Of a stretch of 64,000 nt of DNA, positions 1 through 10,091 are shown piece after piece. Numbering within the stretch: position 1 is the stretch's first letter; every line of letters begins with the position of its first letter. The notes beneath the pieces are model-generated. The model saw only the letters and a list, made by a program, of their open reading frames with translations. It did no database searches and was not told the DNA's origin. The stretch is taken from the NCBI RefSeq assembly GCF_004366035.1, contig NZ_SOEE01000004.1:320007-384006 (forward strand), written 5' to 3'. The position numbers were made by a program, and so were the translations under genes. The stretch comes from Cytobacillus oceanisediminis (GTDB taxonomy: Bacteria; Bacillota; Bacilli; Bacillales; Cytobacillaceae).

Positions 1-126
1 GAAGGTGTGTTAACCCAATTTGATGGGGAGACCGTTACGGTTGAAGTGACGATTAAAACAAGGAAGAAAAGGATCGAAATTCCTTATGAGAAGGTAGCGA
101 ATGCCCGTTTAGCCGTTGTTTTCTAA
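1..126 (+). CDS. rimP: RimP, ribosome maturation factor (3' end only)
   Basis: The window opens inside this gene; 41 codons and a TAA stop remain. The visible C-terminus ends in [15 protein letters not shown], which I recognise as the end of RimP (YlxS), a factor for 30S subunit maturation in the cytoplasm. It lies directly upstream of nusA, the standard order in Bacillus. Nothing can be said about its start or N-terminal domain. Confidence 0.85.
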   Translation, partial: EGVLTQFDGETVTVEVTIKTRKKRIEIPYEKVANARLAVVF

Positions 127-154
127 TGACTGCTGATTGCGGGCTTGCTTATTA

Positions 155-279
155 AGAAAAGCGGAAGCGCCTTGCCCACCCTCGACAAGCACAAGTCGGG
201 CCTACCGGAAAGGCGTCCTTTGCCTTTTGGGGGAGGACCGGGTTGTGGCCACTTAGGGGGTAGGCGCTGGAGCTAGACA
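155..279. repeat. Bacillaceae interspersed repeat (agcggaagcgcct ... aggcgctggagctagac type)
   Basis: This intergenic block between rimP and nusA has complementary ends: agcgcct at 166-172 and aggcgct at 262-268. The interior is GC-rich and contains smaller inverted segments. The two edges match a noncoding repeat that I recall from many Bacillaceae genomes. It is probably transcribed within the rimP-nusA message. Its function is unknown. Confidence 0.6.
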
Positions 280-383
280 GTTATTGACGTTTAAAAACCA
301 ATACTTACTTGTCTTATTAATATAAGCAATTGCTACTCAGAGTTGATCATTTTATAAGAGAATTAAAGGGGGATATAAATCTC

Positions 384-1541
384 ATGAGCAGTGAACTTTT
401 GGATGCTCTGACATTGCTTGAGAAAGAAAAAGGCATTTCTCGCGATGTGATTATCGAAGCAATTGAAGCTGCATTGGTGTCAGCCTACCGCAGAAACTTT
501 AACCAAGCACAGAATGTGCGCATTGATTTAAACCTAGGAAACGGAACGATGAGAGTCTTTGCACGCAAAGAGGTAGTGGATGAAGTATTTGATCCGCGTC
601 TTGAGATCTCAGTTGAAGATGCTCAAAAGATCAACCCGAACTACCAGGTGGAAGACGTCGTCGAAATGGAAGTAACTCCTAAGGACTTTGGGCGAATTGC
701 TGCCCAAACGGCCAAACAGGTTGTTACACAGCGTGTCCGTGAAGCGGAGAGAGGCATCATTTATTCTGAATTTATCGACCGTGAAGAAGATATCATGACG
801 GGAATTGTTCAGCGTACAGATCCTAAGTTCATCTATGTGAGCCTTGGAAAGATTGAAGCGATCCTTCCGGCGAACGAACAAATGCCAAATGAGCGTTATC
901 AGCCCCATGACCGCATTAAAGTCTTTATTACAAAAGTAGAAAAGACGACAAAAGGACCACAAATCTTTGTTAGCAGAACGCATCCTGGCCTGCTGAAAAG
1001 ATTATTTGAAATTGAAGTTCCAGAAATTTATGATGGAACTGTTGAAATCAAATCTGTTGCGCGTGAAGCAGGAGACCGTTCTAAGATCTCCGTACATTCA
1101 GACAATGAAGAAGTAGATCCGGTAGGTTCGTGTGTAGGCCCTAAGGGGACACGTGTACAGGCGGTAGTAAATGAGCTTAAGGGCGAAAAAATTGATATTG
1201 TAAAGTGGTCTTCAGATCCGGTAGTTTTCGTTGCCAATGCACTTAGTCCTTCAAAGGTGCTTGACGTAATTGTAAATGAAGATGACAAAGCAACAACAGT
1301 TGTAGTCCCGGATTATCAGCTATCGCTGGCAATCGGAAAGCGCGGTCAGAATGCAAGACTTGCAGCCAAGCTTACAGGCTGGAAAATTGACATCAAATCA
1401 GAAACAGATGCCCGTGAAGCCGGAATCTTTCCGCGGGATGAAACACTGCTGAACTTTGATAATGATGGTTATGAAAACGAAGACTACGAAAATGCGGCAG
1501 ACTTCGATCTTCAGGATGATCTTTTAGAGGGAAAAGAATAG
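384..1541 (+). CDS. nusA: Transcription termination/antitermination factor NusA
   Basis: A 385-residue protein of normal Bacillus NusA length, without the extra C-terminal repeats of enterobacterial NusA. The order is an N-terminal RNA polymerase-binding domain (MSSELLDALTLLEKEKGI...), an S1 domain around residues 130-200, and two KH domains (GPKGTR near 255; IGKRGQNARLA near 325). The tail is acidic. It binds the elongation complex and modulates pausing and intrinsic termination. I chose the ATG at 384 because AAAGGGGG lies about 11 bases upstream and the protein then starts as in homologues; a longer reading to 330 is possible but unlikely. It begins the nusA-rnpM-ylxQ-infB cluster. Confidence 0.96.
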   Translation: MSSELLDALTLLEKEKGISRDVIIEAIEAALVSAYRRNFNQAQNVRIDLNLGNGTMRVFARKEVVDEVFDPRLEISVEDAQKINPNYQVEDVVEMEVTPKDFGRIAAQTAKQVVTQRVREAERGIIYSEFIDREEDIMTGIVQRTDPKFIYVSLGKIEAILPANEQMPNERYQPHDRIKVFITKVEKTTKGPQIFVSRTHPGLLKRLFEIEVPEIYDGTVEIKSVAREAGDRSKISVHSDNEEVDPVGSCVGPKGTRVQAVVNELKGEKIDIVKWSSDPVVFVANALSPSKVLDVIVNEDDKATTVVVPDYQLSLAIGKRGQNARLAAKLTGWKIDIKSETDAREAGIFPRDETLLNFDNDGYENEDYENAADFDLQDDLLEGKE

Positions 1542-1558
1542 GGAAGAGGTGAATGATC

Positions 1559-1843
1559 GTGAACAATCGTAAAAAAGTTCCTTTGCGAAAATGTGTCGCT
1601 ACCGGTGAAATGAGGCCGAAAAAAGAACTCGTTCGCATCGTTCGCTCCAAAGAAGGGGAAGTATCTGTAGACCCGACCGGAAAAAAATCAGGGCGCGGGG
1701 CTTATCTTTCCAAAGAAAAGGAAGCAGTTTTATTAGCAAAGAAAAAGAATATCTTAGCCAATCATTTAGAAGTTTCCATAGGTGATGCTATCTATGAAGA
1801 ACTCTTGGAGTTAATAGAGAAGGAGAAACGGCAATCCAAATGA
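1559..1843 (+). CDS. rnpM: RnpM (YlxR), RNase P modulator
   Basis: A small basic protein of 94 residues with the family signature [11 protein letters not shown] near the N-terminus. The YlxR family (DUF448) binds RNA, and B. subtilis YlxR has been described as a modulator of RNase P. The SD AGAGGTG (1545-1551) is seven bases before a GTG at 1559 but only one base before the ATG at 1553, so I favour the GTG. The stop overlaps the ylxQ start (ATGA), which implies translational coupling. Confidence 0.9.
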   Translation: MNNRKKVPLRKCVATGEMRPKKELVRIVRSKEGEVSVDPTGKKSGRGAYLSKEKEAVLLAKKKNILANHLEVSIGDAIYEELLELIEKEKRQSK

Positions 1844-2142
1844 ACTCAAATCAATGGATGTCATTGCTTGGCTTAGCCAATCGGGCACGGAAAATTACTT
1901 CGGGAGAAGAGCTTGCTGTTAAAGAGATCAGAAATGGCAAAGCAAAGCTTGTTTTGCTGTCTGCAGATGCATCCGCAAATACGGCAAAGAAAGTTACAGA
2001 TAAATGTAAATCATTCGGGGTTCCTTATAAGCTGATTCAAAACCGGGAAATGCTTGGTAAGGCTATAGGGAAAGAAGCCCGCGTTGTTGTGGCAGTGTTA
2101 GATGCCGGATTTGCAAAAAAGCTGTTAACGTTGCTCGATTAA
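1840..2142 (+). CDS. ylxQ: YlxQ, L7Ae-family kink-turn RNA-binding protein
   Basis: 100 residues of the L7Ae/L30e/Gadd45 fold, recognisable from the N-terminal [16 protein letters not shown] and the later [13 protein letters not shown]. Such proteins bind kink-turn RNA; the exact cellular target of YlxQ is not settled. It overlaps the end of rnpM by four bases and precedes infB by 19 bases, the invariant order of this cluster in Bacillus. Confidence 0.9.
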   Translation: MNSNQWMSLLGLANRARKITSGEELAVKEIRNGKAKLVLLSADASANTAKKVTDKCKSFGVPYKLIQNREMLGKAIGKEARVVVAVLDAGFAKKLLTLLD

Positions 2143-2161
2143 TACTAGCGGGGGTGAAAGT

Positions 2162-4405
2162 ATGAGTAAAATGCGTGTATATGAATATGCGAAAAAACAT
2201 AACATTTCAAGCAAGGATGTTATTACAAAATTAAAAGACATGAATATTGAGGTTTCCAATCATATGACTACAATTGAGCCGGCTGCAGTCCAGAAACTTG
2301 ACGGCATCTTTATCAAGAATGACAGCCAGTCTCAAAAACAGAGCAAACCTCAAAATCAGCAAAAACCGCAAGGAAATCAAAAACCAGCTTCAAATAATAG
2401 TGCTGCGAATTCAACAGCTGTTAAAGGCAAGCCCCAGAATAAATCAGGTGAAAGCAGAAACCAGGGGCAGGGCAGCCAATCCGGCAATAACCGGGGCAAT
2501 AACAACAATAACAACAATAGAAACAATAATAACAACAATAGAAACAATAACAACAACCGAAACAACAACCGAAACAACAATAAGAATAAAAACAACAAAG
2601 GCAAACAGCAGCAGCAGACTCATGTGGCCCCAGCTCCTAAAAAGGTGAAGGAGCTTCCTTCAAAAATAACTTTCAGCGAATCACTGACTGTAGCGGAACT
2701 GGCAAAGAAGCTGCACCGCGAACCTTCTGAAATCATTAAAAAGCTATTCATGCTGGGTGTTATGGCAACCATTAACCAGGAACTTGATAAAGATGCCATT
2801 GAGCTGATTGCAGGTGAATACGGTGTGGAAGTAGAAGAAGAGATACTGGTTGATACAACTGATCTTGAAGTATACTTCTCAGAAGATGAAAATGCCGAAC
2901 TAGTGGAACGTCCATCTGTTGTAACCATCATGGGACACGTTGACCATGGTAAAACAACATTGCTTGACTCCATCCGCAACACAAAAGTAACAGCAGGAGA
3001 AGCAGGCGGAATCACTCAGCATATCGGGGCATATCAAGTTGAAGAAAACGGTAAGAAGATTACTTTCCTGGATACTCCTGGACACGCTGCGTTCACGACT
3101 ATGCGTGCCCGCGGTGCGAAAATTACCGATATTACAATTCTCGTTGTTGCAGCAGATGACGGTGTAATGCCGCAAACGGTTGAAGCAATCAACCATGCAA
3201 AAGCAGCAGAAGTACCAATCATTGTGGCTGTTAACAAAATGGATAAGGAAGCAGCAAATCCTGACCGTGTTATGCAGGAATTGACTGAACATGGCCTAGT
3301 TCCAGAGGCATGGGGCGGAGACACAATCTTTGTTCCAATCTCAGCTATTAAAGGCGATGGAATTGATGAACTGCTTGAAATGATTCTTCTTGTAGGTGAA
3401 GTGGAAGAATACAAAGCAAATCCTGACCGCAATGCCGTTGGTACAGTTATCGAAGCACAGCTTGACAAAGGACGCGGTTCAGTTGCGACCCTTCTTGTGC
3501 AAAATGGTACATTGAAGGTAGGAGATCCAATCGTTGTCGGTAACTCATTTGGCCGTGTCCGTGCAATGGTTAATGATCTTGGCCGCCGGGTGAAAACTGC
3601 CGGACCTTCAACACCTGTTGAAATTACAGGTCTTAACGATGTACCTCAAGCTGGTGATCGCTTTGCTGTTCTTGATGATGAAAAGACAGCCCGCCAGATT
3701 GGTGAAGCTCGTGCCCAGCAGGCCTTGCAGGCTCAAAGAAACGAAAAAACACGCGTAAGTCTTGATAACTTGTTTGAACATATGAAACAAGGGGAAATGA
3801 AAGACTTAAACATCGTTGTAAAAGCGGATGTTCAAGGTTCAGCGGAAGCATTAACTGCTGCTCTTCATAAAATTGATGTAGAAGGTGTTAATGTTCGTAT
3901 CCTGCATACAGGTGTCGGTGCCATTAACGAGTCTGACATCACTTTAGCTGCGGCTTTCAATGCTATTGTGATCGGATTCAATGTTCGACCTGACAATAAT
4001 GCGAAACGGGCGGCAGATGCAGAAAATGTAGACATCCGCTTGCACCGCATTATCTACAAAGTAATCGAGGAAATTGAATTGGCCATGCAGGGTATGCTTG
4101 ATCCTGAGTTCGAAGAAAAAATCATCGGCCAGGCTGAAGTACGCCAGACATTTAAAGTTTCAAAAATCGGTACCATTGCCGGTTCGTATGTCACAGACGG
4201 AAAAATCACTCGTGACAGCGGTGTCCGCTTAATCCGCGATGGAGTTGTTATTTTTGAAGGGGAAGTTGATGCTCTCAAGCGATTCAAAGATGACGCTAAA
4301 GAAGTAGCCCAAGGCTATGAATGCGGTATTACCATCAAAAACTTCAATGACGTTAAAGAAGGCGACGTTATCGAAGCATATATTATGGAAGAAGTGGAAC
4401 GTTAA
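2162..4405 (+). CDS. infB: Translation initiation factor IF-2
   Basis: A 747-residue GTPase that places initiator tRNA on the 30S subunit. It has an N-terminal IF2_N segment ([18 protein letters not shown]), then a low-complexity linker around residues 55-155 that becomes almost pure Asn/Arg. A second IF2_N motif follows, then the G domain with GHVDHGKT (258-265), DTPGHAAF and NKMD, and finally domains II-IV. GGGGTG precedes the ATG. The Asn-rich linker is the only unusual part (see findings). The TAA shares its last A with the ylxP ATG. Confidence 0.97.
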   Translation: MSKMRVYEYAKKHNISSKDVITKLKDMNIEVSNHMTTIEPAAVQKLDGIFIKNDSQSQKQSKPQNQQKPQGNQKPASNNSAANSTAVKGKPQNKSGESRNQGQGSQSGNNRGNNNNNNNRNNNNNNRNNNNNRNNNRNNNKNKNNKGKQQQQTHVAPAPKKVKELPSKITFSESLTVAELAKKLHREPSEIIKKLFMLGVMATINQELDKDAIELIAGEYGVEVEEEILVDTTDLEVYFSEDENAELVERPSVVTIMGHVDHGKTTLLDSIRNTKVTAGEAGGITQHIGAYQVEENGKKITFLDTPGHAAFTTMRARGAKITDITILVVAADDGVMPQTVEAINHAKAAEVPIIVAVNKMDKEAANPDRVMQELTEHGLVPEAWGGDTIFVPISAIKGDGIDELLEMILLVGEVEEYKANPDRNAVGTVIEAQLDKGRGSVATLLVQNGTLKVGDPIVVGNSFGRVRAMVNDLGRRVKTAGPSTPVEITGLNDVPQAGDRFAVLDDEKTARQIGEARAQQALQAQRNEKTRVSLDNLFEHMKQGEMKDLNIVVKADVQGSAEALTAALHKIDVEGVNVRILHTGVGAINESDITLAAAFNAIVIGFNVRPDNNAKRAADAENVDIRLHRIIYKVIEEIELAMQGMLDPEFEEKIIGQAEVRQTFKVSKIGTIAGSYVTDGKITRDSGVRLIRDGVVIFEGEVDALKRFKDDAKEVAQGYECGITIKNFNDVKEGDVIEAYIMEEVER

Positions 4406-4686
4406 TGATAATTGGGCTTGCAGCCTGTGAATGTATCATTTATGACACACATTCTTTGAAAGAAAAACGGGCTGTTTTGCAGCGGATTCTAACCCGGCTG
4501 AAGCAAAGATACAATGTATCTGTATCTGAGGTGGACTATCAGGACCTATGGCAACGGACAAAAATTGCCATTGTGGCCGTTTCGTCCACCCAGGTTTCAA
4601 CGGAACACGAGCTGCAAAATGCGCTGAAGATGATTGATTCGTTCCCGGAAATAGAACGGACAATTACAGATTTAGAGTGGCTTTAA
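4405..4686 (+). CDS. ylxP: YlxP, DUF503 protein
   Basis: 93 residues starting [22 protein letters not shown], typical of the small DUF503/YlxP family next to rbfA in Firmicutes. The ferredoxin-like fold and position suggest a role near ribosome assembly, but no biochemical function is established. The start overlaps the infB stop by one base (TAATG), so it is translated by coupling. Confidence 0.88.
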   Translation: MIIGLAACECIIYDTHSLKEKRAVLQRILTRLKQRYNVSVSEVDYQDLWQRTKIAIVAVSSTQVSTEHELQNALKMIDSFPEIERTITDLEWL

Positions 4687-4702
4687 GAAGAGGTGAAATA
4701 GA

Positions 4703-5083
4703 ATGAGCCTTAGAGCAAATCGAGTTGGAGAACAAATGAAAAAAGAACTGGGCGAAATCATCGGCAGGAAAATAAAGGACCCGCGGGTTGGATTTGTAAC
4801 AGTCACCGATGTTCAAGTTACTGGGGATCTCCAGCAGGCAACCGTATTTATCTCAGTTCTGGGTGATGAGGAACAGAGGGAAAATACTCTTCGCGGCCTG
4901 GCTAAAGCAAAAGGCTTTATCCGATCTGAAATTGGCCAGCGAATCCGTCTGAGAAAAACGCCGGAAATTCTTTTCGAATTTGATGAATCAATCGACTACG
5001 GTAACCGTATAGAATCATTGCTCCATCAAATTCAGGACGAAGGCCGTTCCAAAGATGAGGATCGCTCCAAAGAAGAAGAATAA
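4703..5083 (+). CDS. rbfA: Ribosome-binding factor A
   Basis: 126 residues with the KH-like RbfA fold ([17 protein letters not shown] at the N-terminus, [17 protein letters not shown] in the middle) and a charged Lys/Glu-rich tail. It binds the immature 30S subunit and assists 16S rRNA 5'-end processing. The SD AAGAGGTGA precedes the ATG. A strong terminator follows immediately, so this ends one transcription unit even though truB lies only 64 bases away. Confidence 0.94.
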   Translation: MSLRANRVGEQMKKELGEIIGRKIKDPRVGFVTVTDVQVTGDLQQATVFISVLGDEEQRENTLRGLAKAKGFIRSEIGQRIRLRKTPEILFEFDESIDYGNRIESLLHQIQDEGRSKDEDRSKEEE

Positions 5084-5086
5084 TGG

Positions 5087-5118
5087 AATGGATAGACATT
5101 TTGTCTATCCATTTTTTT
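5087..5118 (+). terminator. Intrinsic terminator between rbfA and truB
   Basis: A 12-bp perfect stem (5087-5098 with 5102-5113), three-base loop and a run of T. It starts four bases after the rbfA stop. Confidence 0.85.
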
Positions 5119-5147
5119 CTAATCACAGAGACAAGGTGGTACATAAT

Positions 5148-6065
5148 ATGGAAGGAATTTTGCCGCTTTTTAAACCTAAAGGAATGACATCCCATGATTG
5201 TGTCTTTAAGCTGCGGAAGATTTTGCGGATGAAAAAAATCGGCCACACTGGCACACTCGATCCAGACGTAACTGGAGTACTCCCAATCTGCCTCGGGAGG
5301 GCAACAAAGGTGGCTGAATACATAACAGATGCAGGAAAGTCGTATGAGGGAGAAGTCACAATAGGCTATTCTACGACAACAGAAGATGCATCAGGAGAAG
5401 TCGTGGAAAGAAAAGATGTTACAGCACCTATTGCCAGAAATCAGATAATGGAAGTACTTCAAAGTCTGACCGGGGAAATTACTCAGACACCTCCCATGTT
5501 TTCAGCAGTAAAAGTGAATGGGAAACGCCTCTATGAATATGCAAGACAGGGAATAGAAGTGGAACGGCCGTCCAGAAAAGTTACTATTTATTCTATCGAA
5601 CTGCTCGATGACAGAAAAATGTTTGAGGGTGAGAATATTACCTTCCGTTTCCGTGTAGCCTGCAGCAAAGGAACATATATACGTACGCTCGCTGTCATGA
5701 TTGGAAGTGAACTGGGATACCCTGCCCATATGTCTGAGCTGGTTAGAATCCAGTCTGCCTCATTGACACTCGATGATTGCCTGACTTTTGAAGAAATAGA
5801 AGAAAGAGTGGAGAAGGGGACAATGGTCGAGGTTCTTCGTCCTATGGAAGCCGCGCTCTCTCATTTGCCGAAATTTCAAATAAGTGATAAAGTAGCAGAG
5901 AAAGTAAAAAATGGGGCTGTATTAACTATCCCTGATCATTTGCATAACACTGAAGGGCCCATTGCTGTGGAAACAGATGCAGGCCTCGTGCTGGCTATCT
6001 ATGAGCATCATCCACGCAAACCTGGCATGATGAAGCCAGTAAAGGTGTTAAGAAATGATCAATAA
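5148..6065 (+). CDS. truB: tRNA pseudouridine(55) synthase
   Basis: 305 residues. TruB converts U55 of the T-loop of tRNAs to pseudouridine. The catalytic Asp is D38 in GHTGTLDPDVTGVL, and the FKPKGMTSHD start is typical. A C-terminal PUA-like segment follows. The ATG at 5148 is preferred: it has ACAAGGTGG upstream and matches the family start, while the in-frame extension to 5055 runs back through the terminator and the end of rbfA. It is followed by ribF after 65 bases. Confidence 0.95.
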   Translation: MEGILPLFKPKGMTSHDCVFKLRKILRMKKIGHTGTLDPDVTGVLPICLGRATKVAEYITDAGKSYEGEVTIGYSTTTEDASGEVVERKDVTAPIARNQIMEVLQSLTGEITQTPPMFSAVKVNGKRLYEYARQGIEVERPSRKVTIYSIELLDDRKMFEGENITFRFRVACSKGTYIRTLAVMIGSELGYPAHMSELVRIQSASLTLDDCLTFEEIEERVEKGTMVEVLRPMEAALSHLPKFQISDKVAEKVKNGAVLTIPDHLHNTEGPIAVETDAGLVLAIYEHHPRKPGMMKPVKVLRNDQ

Positions 6066-6130
6066 GCACTCGTTAGAAAGCTGTGCATTTTTATAGGTCC
6101 AGGCTCTGTAGAAAAAGGTGAATCAATAAT

Positions 6131-7081
6131 ATGGAAGTTATTCATATAAATCATCCCCATCGAATGGATAGAACTGAATTTCCTGAAATGGCAATAGCAC
6201 TTGGATACTTTGATGGTGTTCATCTGGGTCACCAGAAAGTCATCCGTGAAGCAAAATCAATAGCTGAACATAAAGGCTTAAAAAGTGCCGTTATGACATT
6301 TGACCCGCATCCATCGGTTATTTTGGGGAAAAGCGTTCAGCATGTGGAGTATATTACGCCTCTTGAGGATAAAATTGCTATCATAGCTGATCTGGGCACA
6401 GATTATTTGTTTATCATCAATTTTACAAGAGAGTTTGCAAATCTTCTGCCGCAGGAGTTTGTTGATCAATACCTGATTGGTCTTAATGCAAAGCATGTTG
6501 TAGCAGGCTTTGATTATTCCTATGGGCGGATGGGGCGCGGTACAATGGAAACTCTATTGTTTCATTCAAGGGATCAATTTGATTATTCGGTCGTTGCAAA
6601 GCTTGCAAAAGATGACGAAAAAATCAGCTCTACGCTAATAAGGAAATACATCCGGGAAGGGAAAACAGCTGAGCTTCCCGACCTTTTAGGAAGATATTAT
6701 AAAACATCAGGAACCGTTATCCATGGCGATAAGAGAGGCCGTACAATCGGCTTTCCTACTGCGAACGTGGATGTTTCGGATGACTGCATCATTCCTCCGC
6801 CAGGTGTATATGCTGTGAGATTCTTAGTAGATGGCAACTGGTATGAAGGTGTATGCAATGTTGGCTACAAACCTACCTTCAATAAGGAAAAAGGGGACAG
6901 GCCATCGGTTGAAGTCCATATTTTTGATTTCTCTTCAGATATTTATGGCAGAAAAGTTACGGTTGAATGGCATAAACATCTTAGAAGCGAAAGGAAATTT
7001 GCTGGCGTTCAGGAATTAATCGCCCAAATTGCGAAGGATAAACAGCAGACTGAGCAATATTTTGAGAAAAACAGGGTTTAG
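6131..7081 (+). CDS. ribF: Bifunctional riboflavin kinase / FAD synthetase
   Basis: 316 residues. The N-terminal nucleotidyltransferase half has GYFDGVHLGHQKVI and makes FAD from FMN. The C-terminal half has the kinase signature GRTIGFPTANV and phosphorylates riboflavin. Together they make FMN and FAD in the cytoplasm. An AAAGGTGAA SD precedes the ATG. Gene order truB-ribF-rpsO is that of B. subtilis. Confidence 0.95.
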   Translation: MEVIHINHPHRMDRTEFPEMAIALGYFDGVHLGHQKVIREAKSIAEHKGLKSAVMTFDPHPSVILGKSVQHVEYITPLEDKIAIIADLGTDYLFIINFTREFANLLPQEFVDQYLIGLNAKHVVAGFDYSYGRMGRGTMETLLFHSRDQFDYSVVAKLAKDDEKISSTLIRKYIREGKTAELPDLLGRYYKTSGTVIHGDKRGRTIGFPTANVDVSDDCIIPPPGVYAVRFLVDGNWYEGVCNVGYKPTFNKEKGDRPSVEVHIFDFSSDIYGRKVTVEWHKHLRSERKFAGVQELIAQIAKDKQQTEQYFEKNRV

Positions 7082-7083
7082 CC

Positions 7084-7112
7084 TTGCTTTTTGTCATAAA
7101 AAGTTGTATTCT
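7084..7112 (+). promoter_or_regulatory. Sigma-A-type promoter of rpsO
   Basis: TTGCTT (7084-7089), a 17-base spacer and TATTCT (7107-7112). Transcription from here would give a leader of about 85 bases with inverted segments before rpsO. S15 represses its own message through such leaders in several bacteria, so this leader is a candidate; the structure was not computed. Confidence 0.5.
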
Positions 7113-7191
7113 AAGTAACGTACCAAATGAACCTTTGCTTGGCAAGTCGAGTCACCGACGCTTGCTCAGTAACAGGGGATTGAAAATTTAG

Positions 7192-7473
<282 letters not shown>

Positions 7474-7480
7474 TCAACAG

Positions 7481-7506
7481 AAGCGGGATTTTTTCCCGCT
7501 TTTTTA
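7481..7506 (+). terminator. rpsO terminator
   Basis: Stem AAGCGGGA/TCCCGCTT with a short T loop, followed by six T. Confidence 0.88.
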
Positions 7507-7565
7507 TTAGCTTTAAAAACTTGAATTTTGTTCCTAATCATGTACATACATAAGTTATTCTTATT

Positions 7566-7594
7566 TTAGCAAACGGGAAAATTGTGCATACTAT
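7566..7594 (+). promoter_or_regulatory. Possible pnp promoter and leader
   Basis: TTAGCA (7566-7571), 17 bases, TACTAT (7589-7594); four of six matches in each hexamer, so weak by eye. The roughly 190-base leader to pnp (7600-7790) contains several short inverted segments around 7655-7765, but nothing I can assign to a known element. Confidence 0.3.
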
Positions 7595-7790
7595 AAGATG
7601 CCTAATTTTATTATGATTAAAGAGCATTTCATGCTTTTATATAAAAATGAACTGCTGGCAAAGCAGAGCATATCAGTCTATGCTGCTGTCATGGCAGGAT
7701 TATCTGCAGATAATGCAGGATAAATTACAATTGAACGGACCAGGCAGAATAGACGCCTGTCCTTAAGTGAAAGCAGAGAGGGGTACAAAT

Positions 7791-9911
7791 ATGGGACAAG
7801 ATAAACATGTCTACAGCCTTGAGTGGGCTGGGCGCAAATTGACCGTTGAGATTGGCCAGCTTGCAAAACAGGCTAACGGTGCGGTTTTAGTGCGCTATGG
7901 CGATACTGTAGTATTAAGTACTGCTACAGCATCAAAAGAACCGAAAAATCTGGATTTCTTTCCACTGACAGTTAACTATGAAGAACGTTTATATGCTGTT
8001 GGTAAGATTCCGGGCGGGTTTATTAAGAGAGAGGGCCGTCCAAGTGAAAAAGCGATTTTGGCCAGCCGCTTGATTGACAGGCCAATCCGTCCATTATTCG
8101 CTGACGGTTTCAGAAATGATGTACAGGTTGTAAGCATGGTGATGAGTGTGGATCAAAACTGCTCATCAGAAATGGCTGCAATGTTTGGCTCATCATTAGC
8201 CCTTTCTGTGTCGGATATTCCATTCGGCGGACCGATTGCAGGGGTCAGCGTAGGGCGCATCGATGGAGAATTTATCATTAATCCATCTGTGGATCAGGCC
8301 GAGAAGAGCGATATCAGCCTGGTTGTAGCCGGAACAAAAGATGCGATTAACATGGTAGAAGCAGGTGCAGATGAAGTGCCTGAAGAAACAATGCTTGAGG
8401 CGATTATGTTTGGCCATGAGGAAATCAAACGCCTTATTGCTTTCCAGGAAGAAATTGCGTCTGAAATCGGCAAAGAGAAAATGGAAGTTGTTTTATACCA
8501 GGTTGATCAGGACCTTGAGGCTGAAGTTCGCGGCATTTGTGAGAATGATATGATTCAAGCTATCCAGGTGCAGGAGAAGCATGCCCGAGAAGCTGCCATT
8601 AAAGCAGTTAAACAAGAAATTACAGCTAAATATGAAGGTGAAGAAGCAGACGAAGACAAGCTGAAGCAAATCAGGCAGATTCTTGATAAAATTGTTAAAG
8701 CTGAAGTACGGCGTCTAATCACAGAAGATAAAGTTCGCCCGGATGGACGCGGATTGGATGTTATCCGCCCGCTATCATCAGAGGTAGGCCTTCTGCCGCG
8801 CACACATGGTTCCGGTTTATTTACACGCGGACAAACTCAGGCTCTGAGCATATGTACATTAGGAGCTCTTGGAGATGTACAGATTCTTGATGGACTGGGC
8901 ATTGAAGAAGAAAAGAGATTCATGCACCACTACAATTTCCCTAACTTCAGTGTAGGTGAAACTGGGCCAATCAGAGGGCCAGGTCGCCGCGAAATCGGAC
9001 ATGGTGCTCTTGGAGAACGCGCTCTGGAGCCGATCATTCCATCTGAAAAGGATTTCCCTTATACAATCCGTCTAGTATCTGAAGTATTGGAATCTAATGG
9101 TTCAACATCACAGGCAAGTATTTGTGCAAGTACATTGGCCATGATGGATGCCGGTGTGCCTATTAAAGCGCCAGTTGCCGGTATAGCAATGGGACTTATT
9201 AAATCAGGCGAACATTATTCAATCCTGACAGACATTCAGGGTATGGAAGACCACCTGGGTGACATGGACTTCAAAGTGGCGGGTACTTCTAAGGGTGTTA
9301 CTGCCCTGCAAATGGATATTAAAATTGAAGGCTTGTCTCGTGAGATTCTTGAGGAAGCTTTGCAGCAGGCGAAAAAAGGCCGCATGCAGATTCTTGATTC
9401 CATGCTGAGCACTATTGGGCAGCCAAGAAAAGAGCTGTCTGAATATGCTCCTAAGATTCTAATGATGTCAATTAACCCTGATAAAATCCGTGATGTTATT
9501 GGGCCAAGCGGAAAGCAGATCAATAAGATCATTGAAGAAACAGGCGTTAAGATAGATATCGAACAAGATGGAACAGTATTCATCTCATCTGTAAATGAAG
9601 AGATGAATCAAAAAGCGAAGAAGATTATTGAAGATATCGTACGTGAAGTGGAAGTTGGACAAATGTATCTTGGCAAGGTGAAACGAATTGAAAAATTCGG
9701 TGCATTTGTTGAAATCTTCTCCGGTAAAGATGGTTTGGTTCACATTTCTGAACTTGCTGAAGAGCGTGTAGGAAAAGTGGAAGATGTTGTATCCATCGGT
9801 GACGAACTTCTAGTAAAAGTTACTGAAATCGATAAGCAAGGCCGCGTAAACCTTTCACGCAAAGCCGTATTGCGTGAACAGCGTGAGCAAAAGGAAAAAG
9901 CACAGCAATAA
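7791..9911 (+). CDS. pnp: Polyribonucleotide nucleotidyltransferase (PNPase)
   Basis: 706 residues. It is a phosphate-dependent 3'-5' exoribonuclease and a component of the RNA decay machinery with RNase Y and RNase J. Two RNase PH domains (first about 10-230, second about 310-545) are followed by a KH domain ([16 protein letters not shown], near 565) and an S1 domain near 620-690. The ATG at 7791 fits AGAGAGGGG upstream and the usual start; an in-frame extension to 7767 is rejected. A terminator follows. Confidence 0.97.
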   Translation: MGQDKHVYSLEWAGRKLTVEIGQLAKQANGAVLVRYGDTVVLSTATASKEPKNLDFFPLTVNYEERLYAVGKIPGGFIKREGRPSEKAILASRLIDRPIRPLFADGFRNDVQVVSMVMSVDQNCSSEMAAMFGSSLALSVSDIPFGGPIAGVSVGRIDGEFIINPSVDQAEKSDISLVVAGTKDAINMVEAGADEVPEETMLEAIMFGHEEIKRLIAFQEEIASEIGKEKMEVVLYQVDQDLEAEVRGICENDMIQAIQVQEKHAREAAIKAVKQEITAKYEGEEADEDKLKQIRQILDKIVKAEVRRLITEDKVRPDGRGLDVIRPLSSEVGLLPRTHGSGLFTRGQTQALSICTLGALGDVQILDGLGIEEEKRFMHHYNFPNFSVGETGPIRGPGRREIGHGALGERALEPIIPSEKDFPYTIRLVSEVLESNGSTSQASICASTLAMMDAGVPIKAPVAGIAMGLIKSGEHYSILTDIQGMEDHLGDMDFKVAGTSKGVTALQMDIKIEGLSREILEEALQQAKKGRMQILDSMLSTIGQPRKELSEYAPKILMMSINPDKIRDVIGPSGKQINKIIEETGVKIDIEQDGTVFISSVNEEMNQKAKKIIEDIVREVEVGQMYLGKVKRIEKFGAFVEIFSGKDGLVHISELAEERVGKVEDVVSIGDELLVKVTEIDKQGRVNLSRKAVLREQREQKEKAQQ

Positions 9912-9962
9912 TACTAACCTCTAATTAGAAGAGAAGCATTTTGCTGGGCTGAATTTCCTAGA

Positions 9963-9986
9963 AGCCAGGGGAAACCCTGGCTTTTT
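9963..9986 (+). terminator. pnp terminator
   Basis: Stem AGCCAGGG/CCCTGGCT with a GAAA-like tetraloop and five T. Confidence 0.88.
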
Positions 9987-10091
9987 ACATATATGTATAT
10001 CCATGGGGGCATTTGCCCTATACCTTTGTAATATGCTTCCGTTCTACCTTGTCCCTTTGAATCATACTATGAATTGAAGGAGGCATGAAGA

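Noticed and set aside
1553..1558. ATG at 1553 as the rnpM start
   Set aside because: It is one base from the SD; the GTG at 1559 has normal spacing and gives the usual N-terminus.
2494..2600. Short AAC/AAT repeats that might suggest a CRISPR or satellite array
   Set aside because: They are in frame within infB and encode an Asn-rich linker; no spacers or fixed-length repeat units exist.
2620..3468. Three open frames of 130-144 codons on the - strand within infB
   Set aside because: They are antisense to the conserved IF-2 G domain and have no SD or conserved motif.
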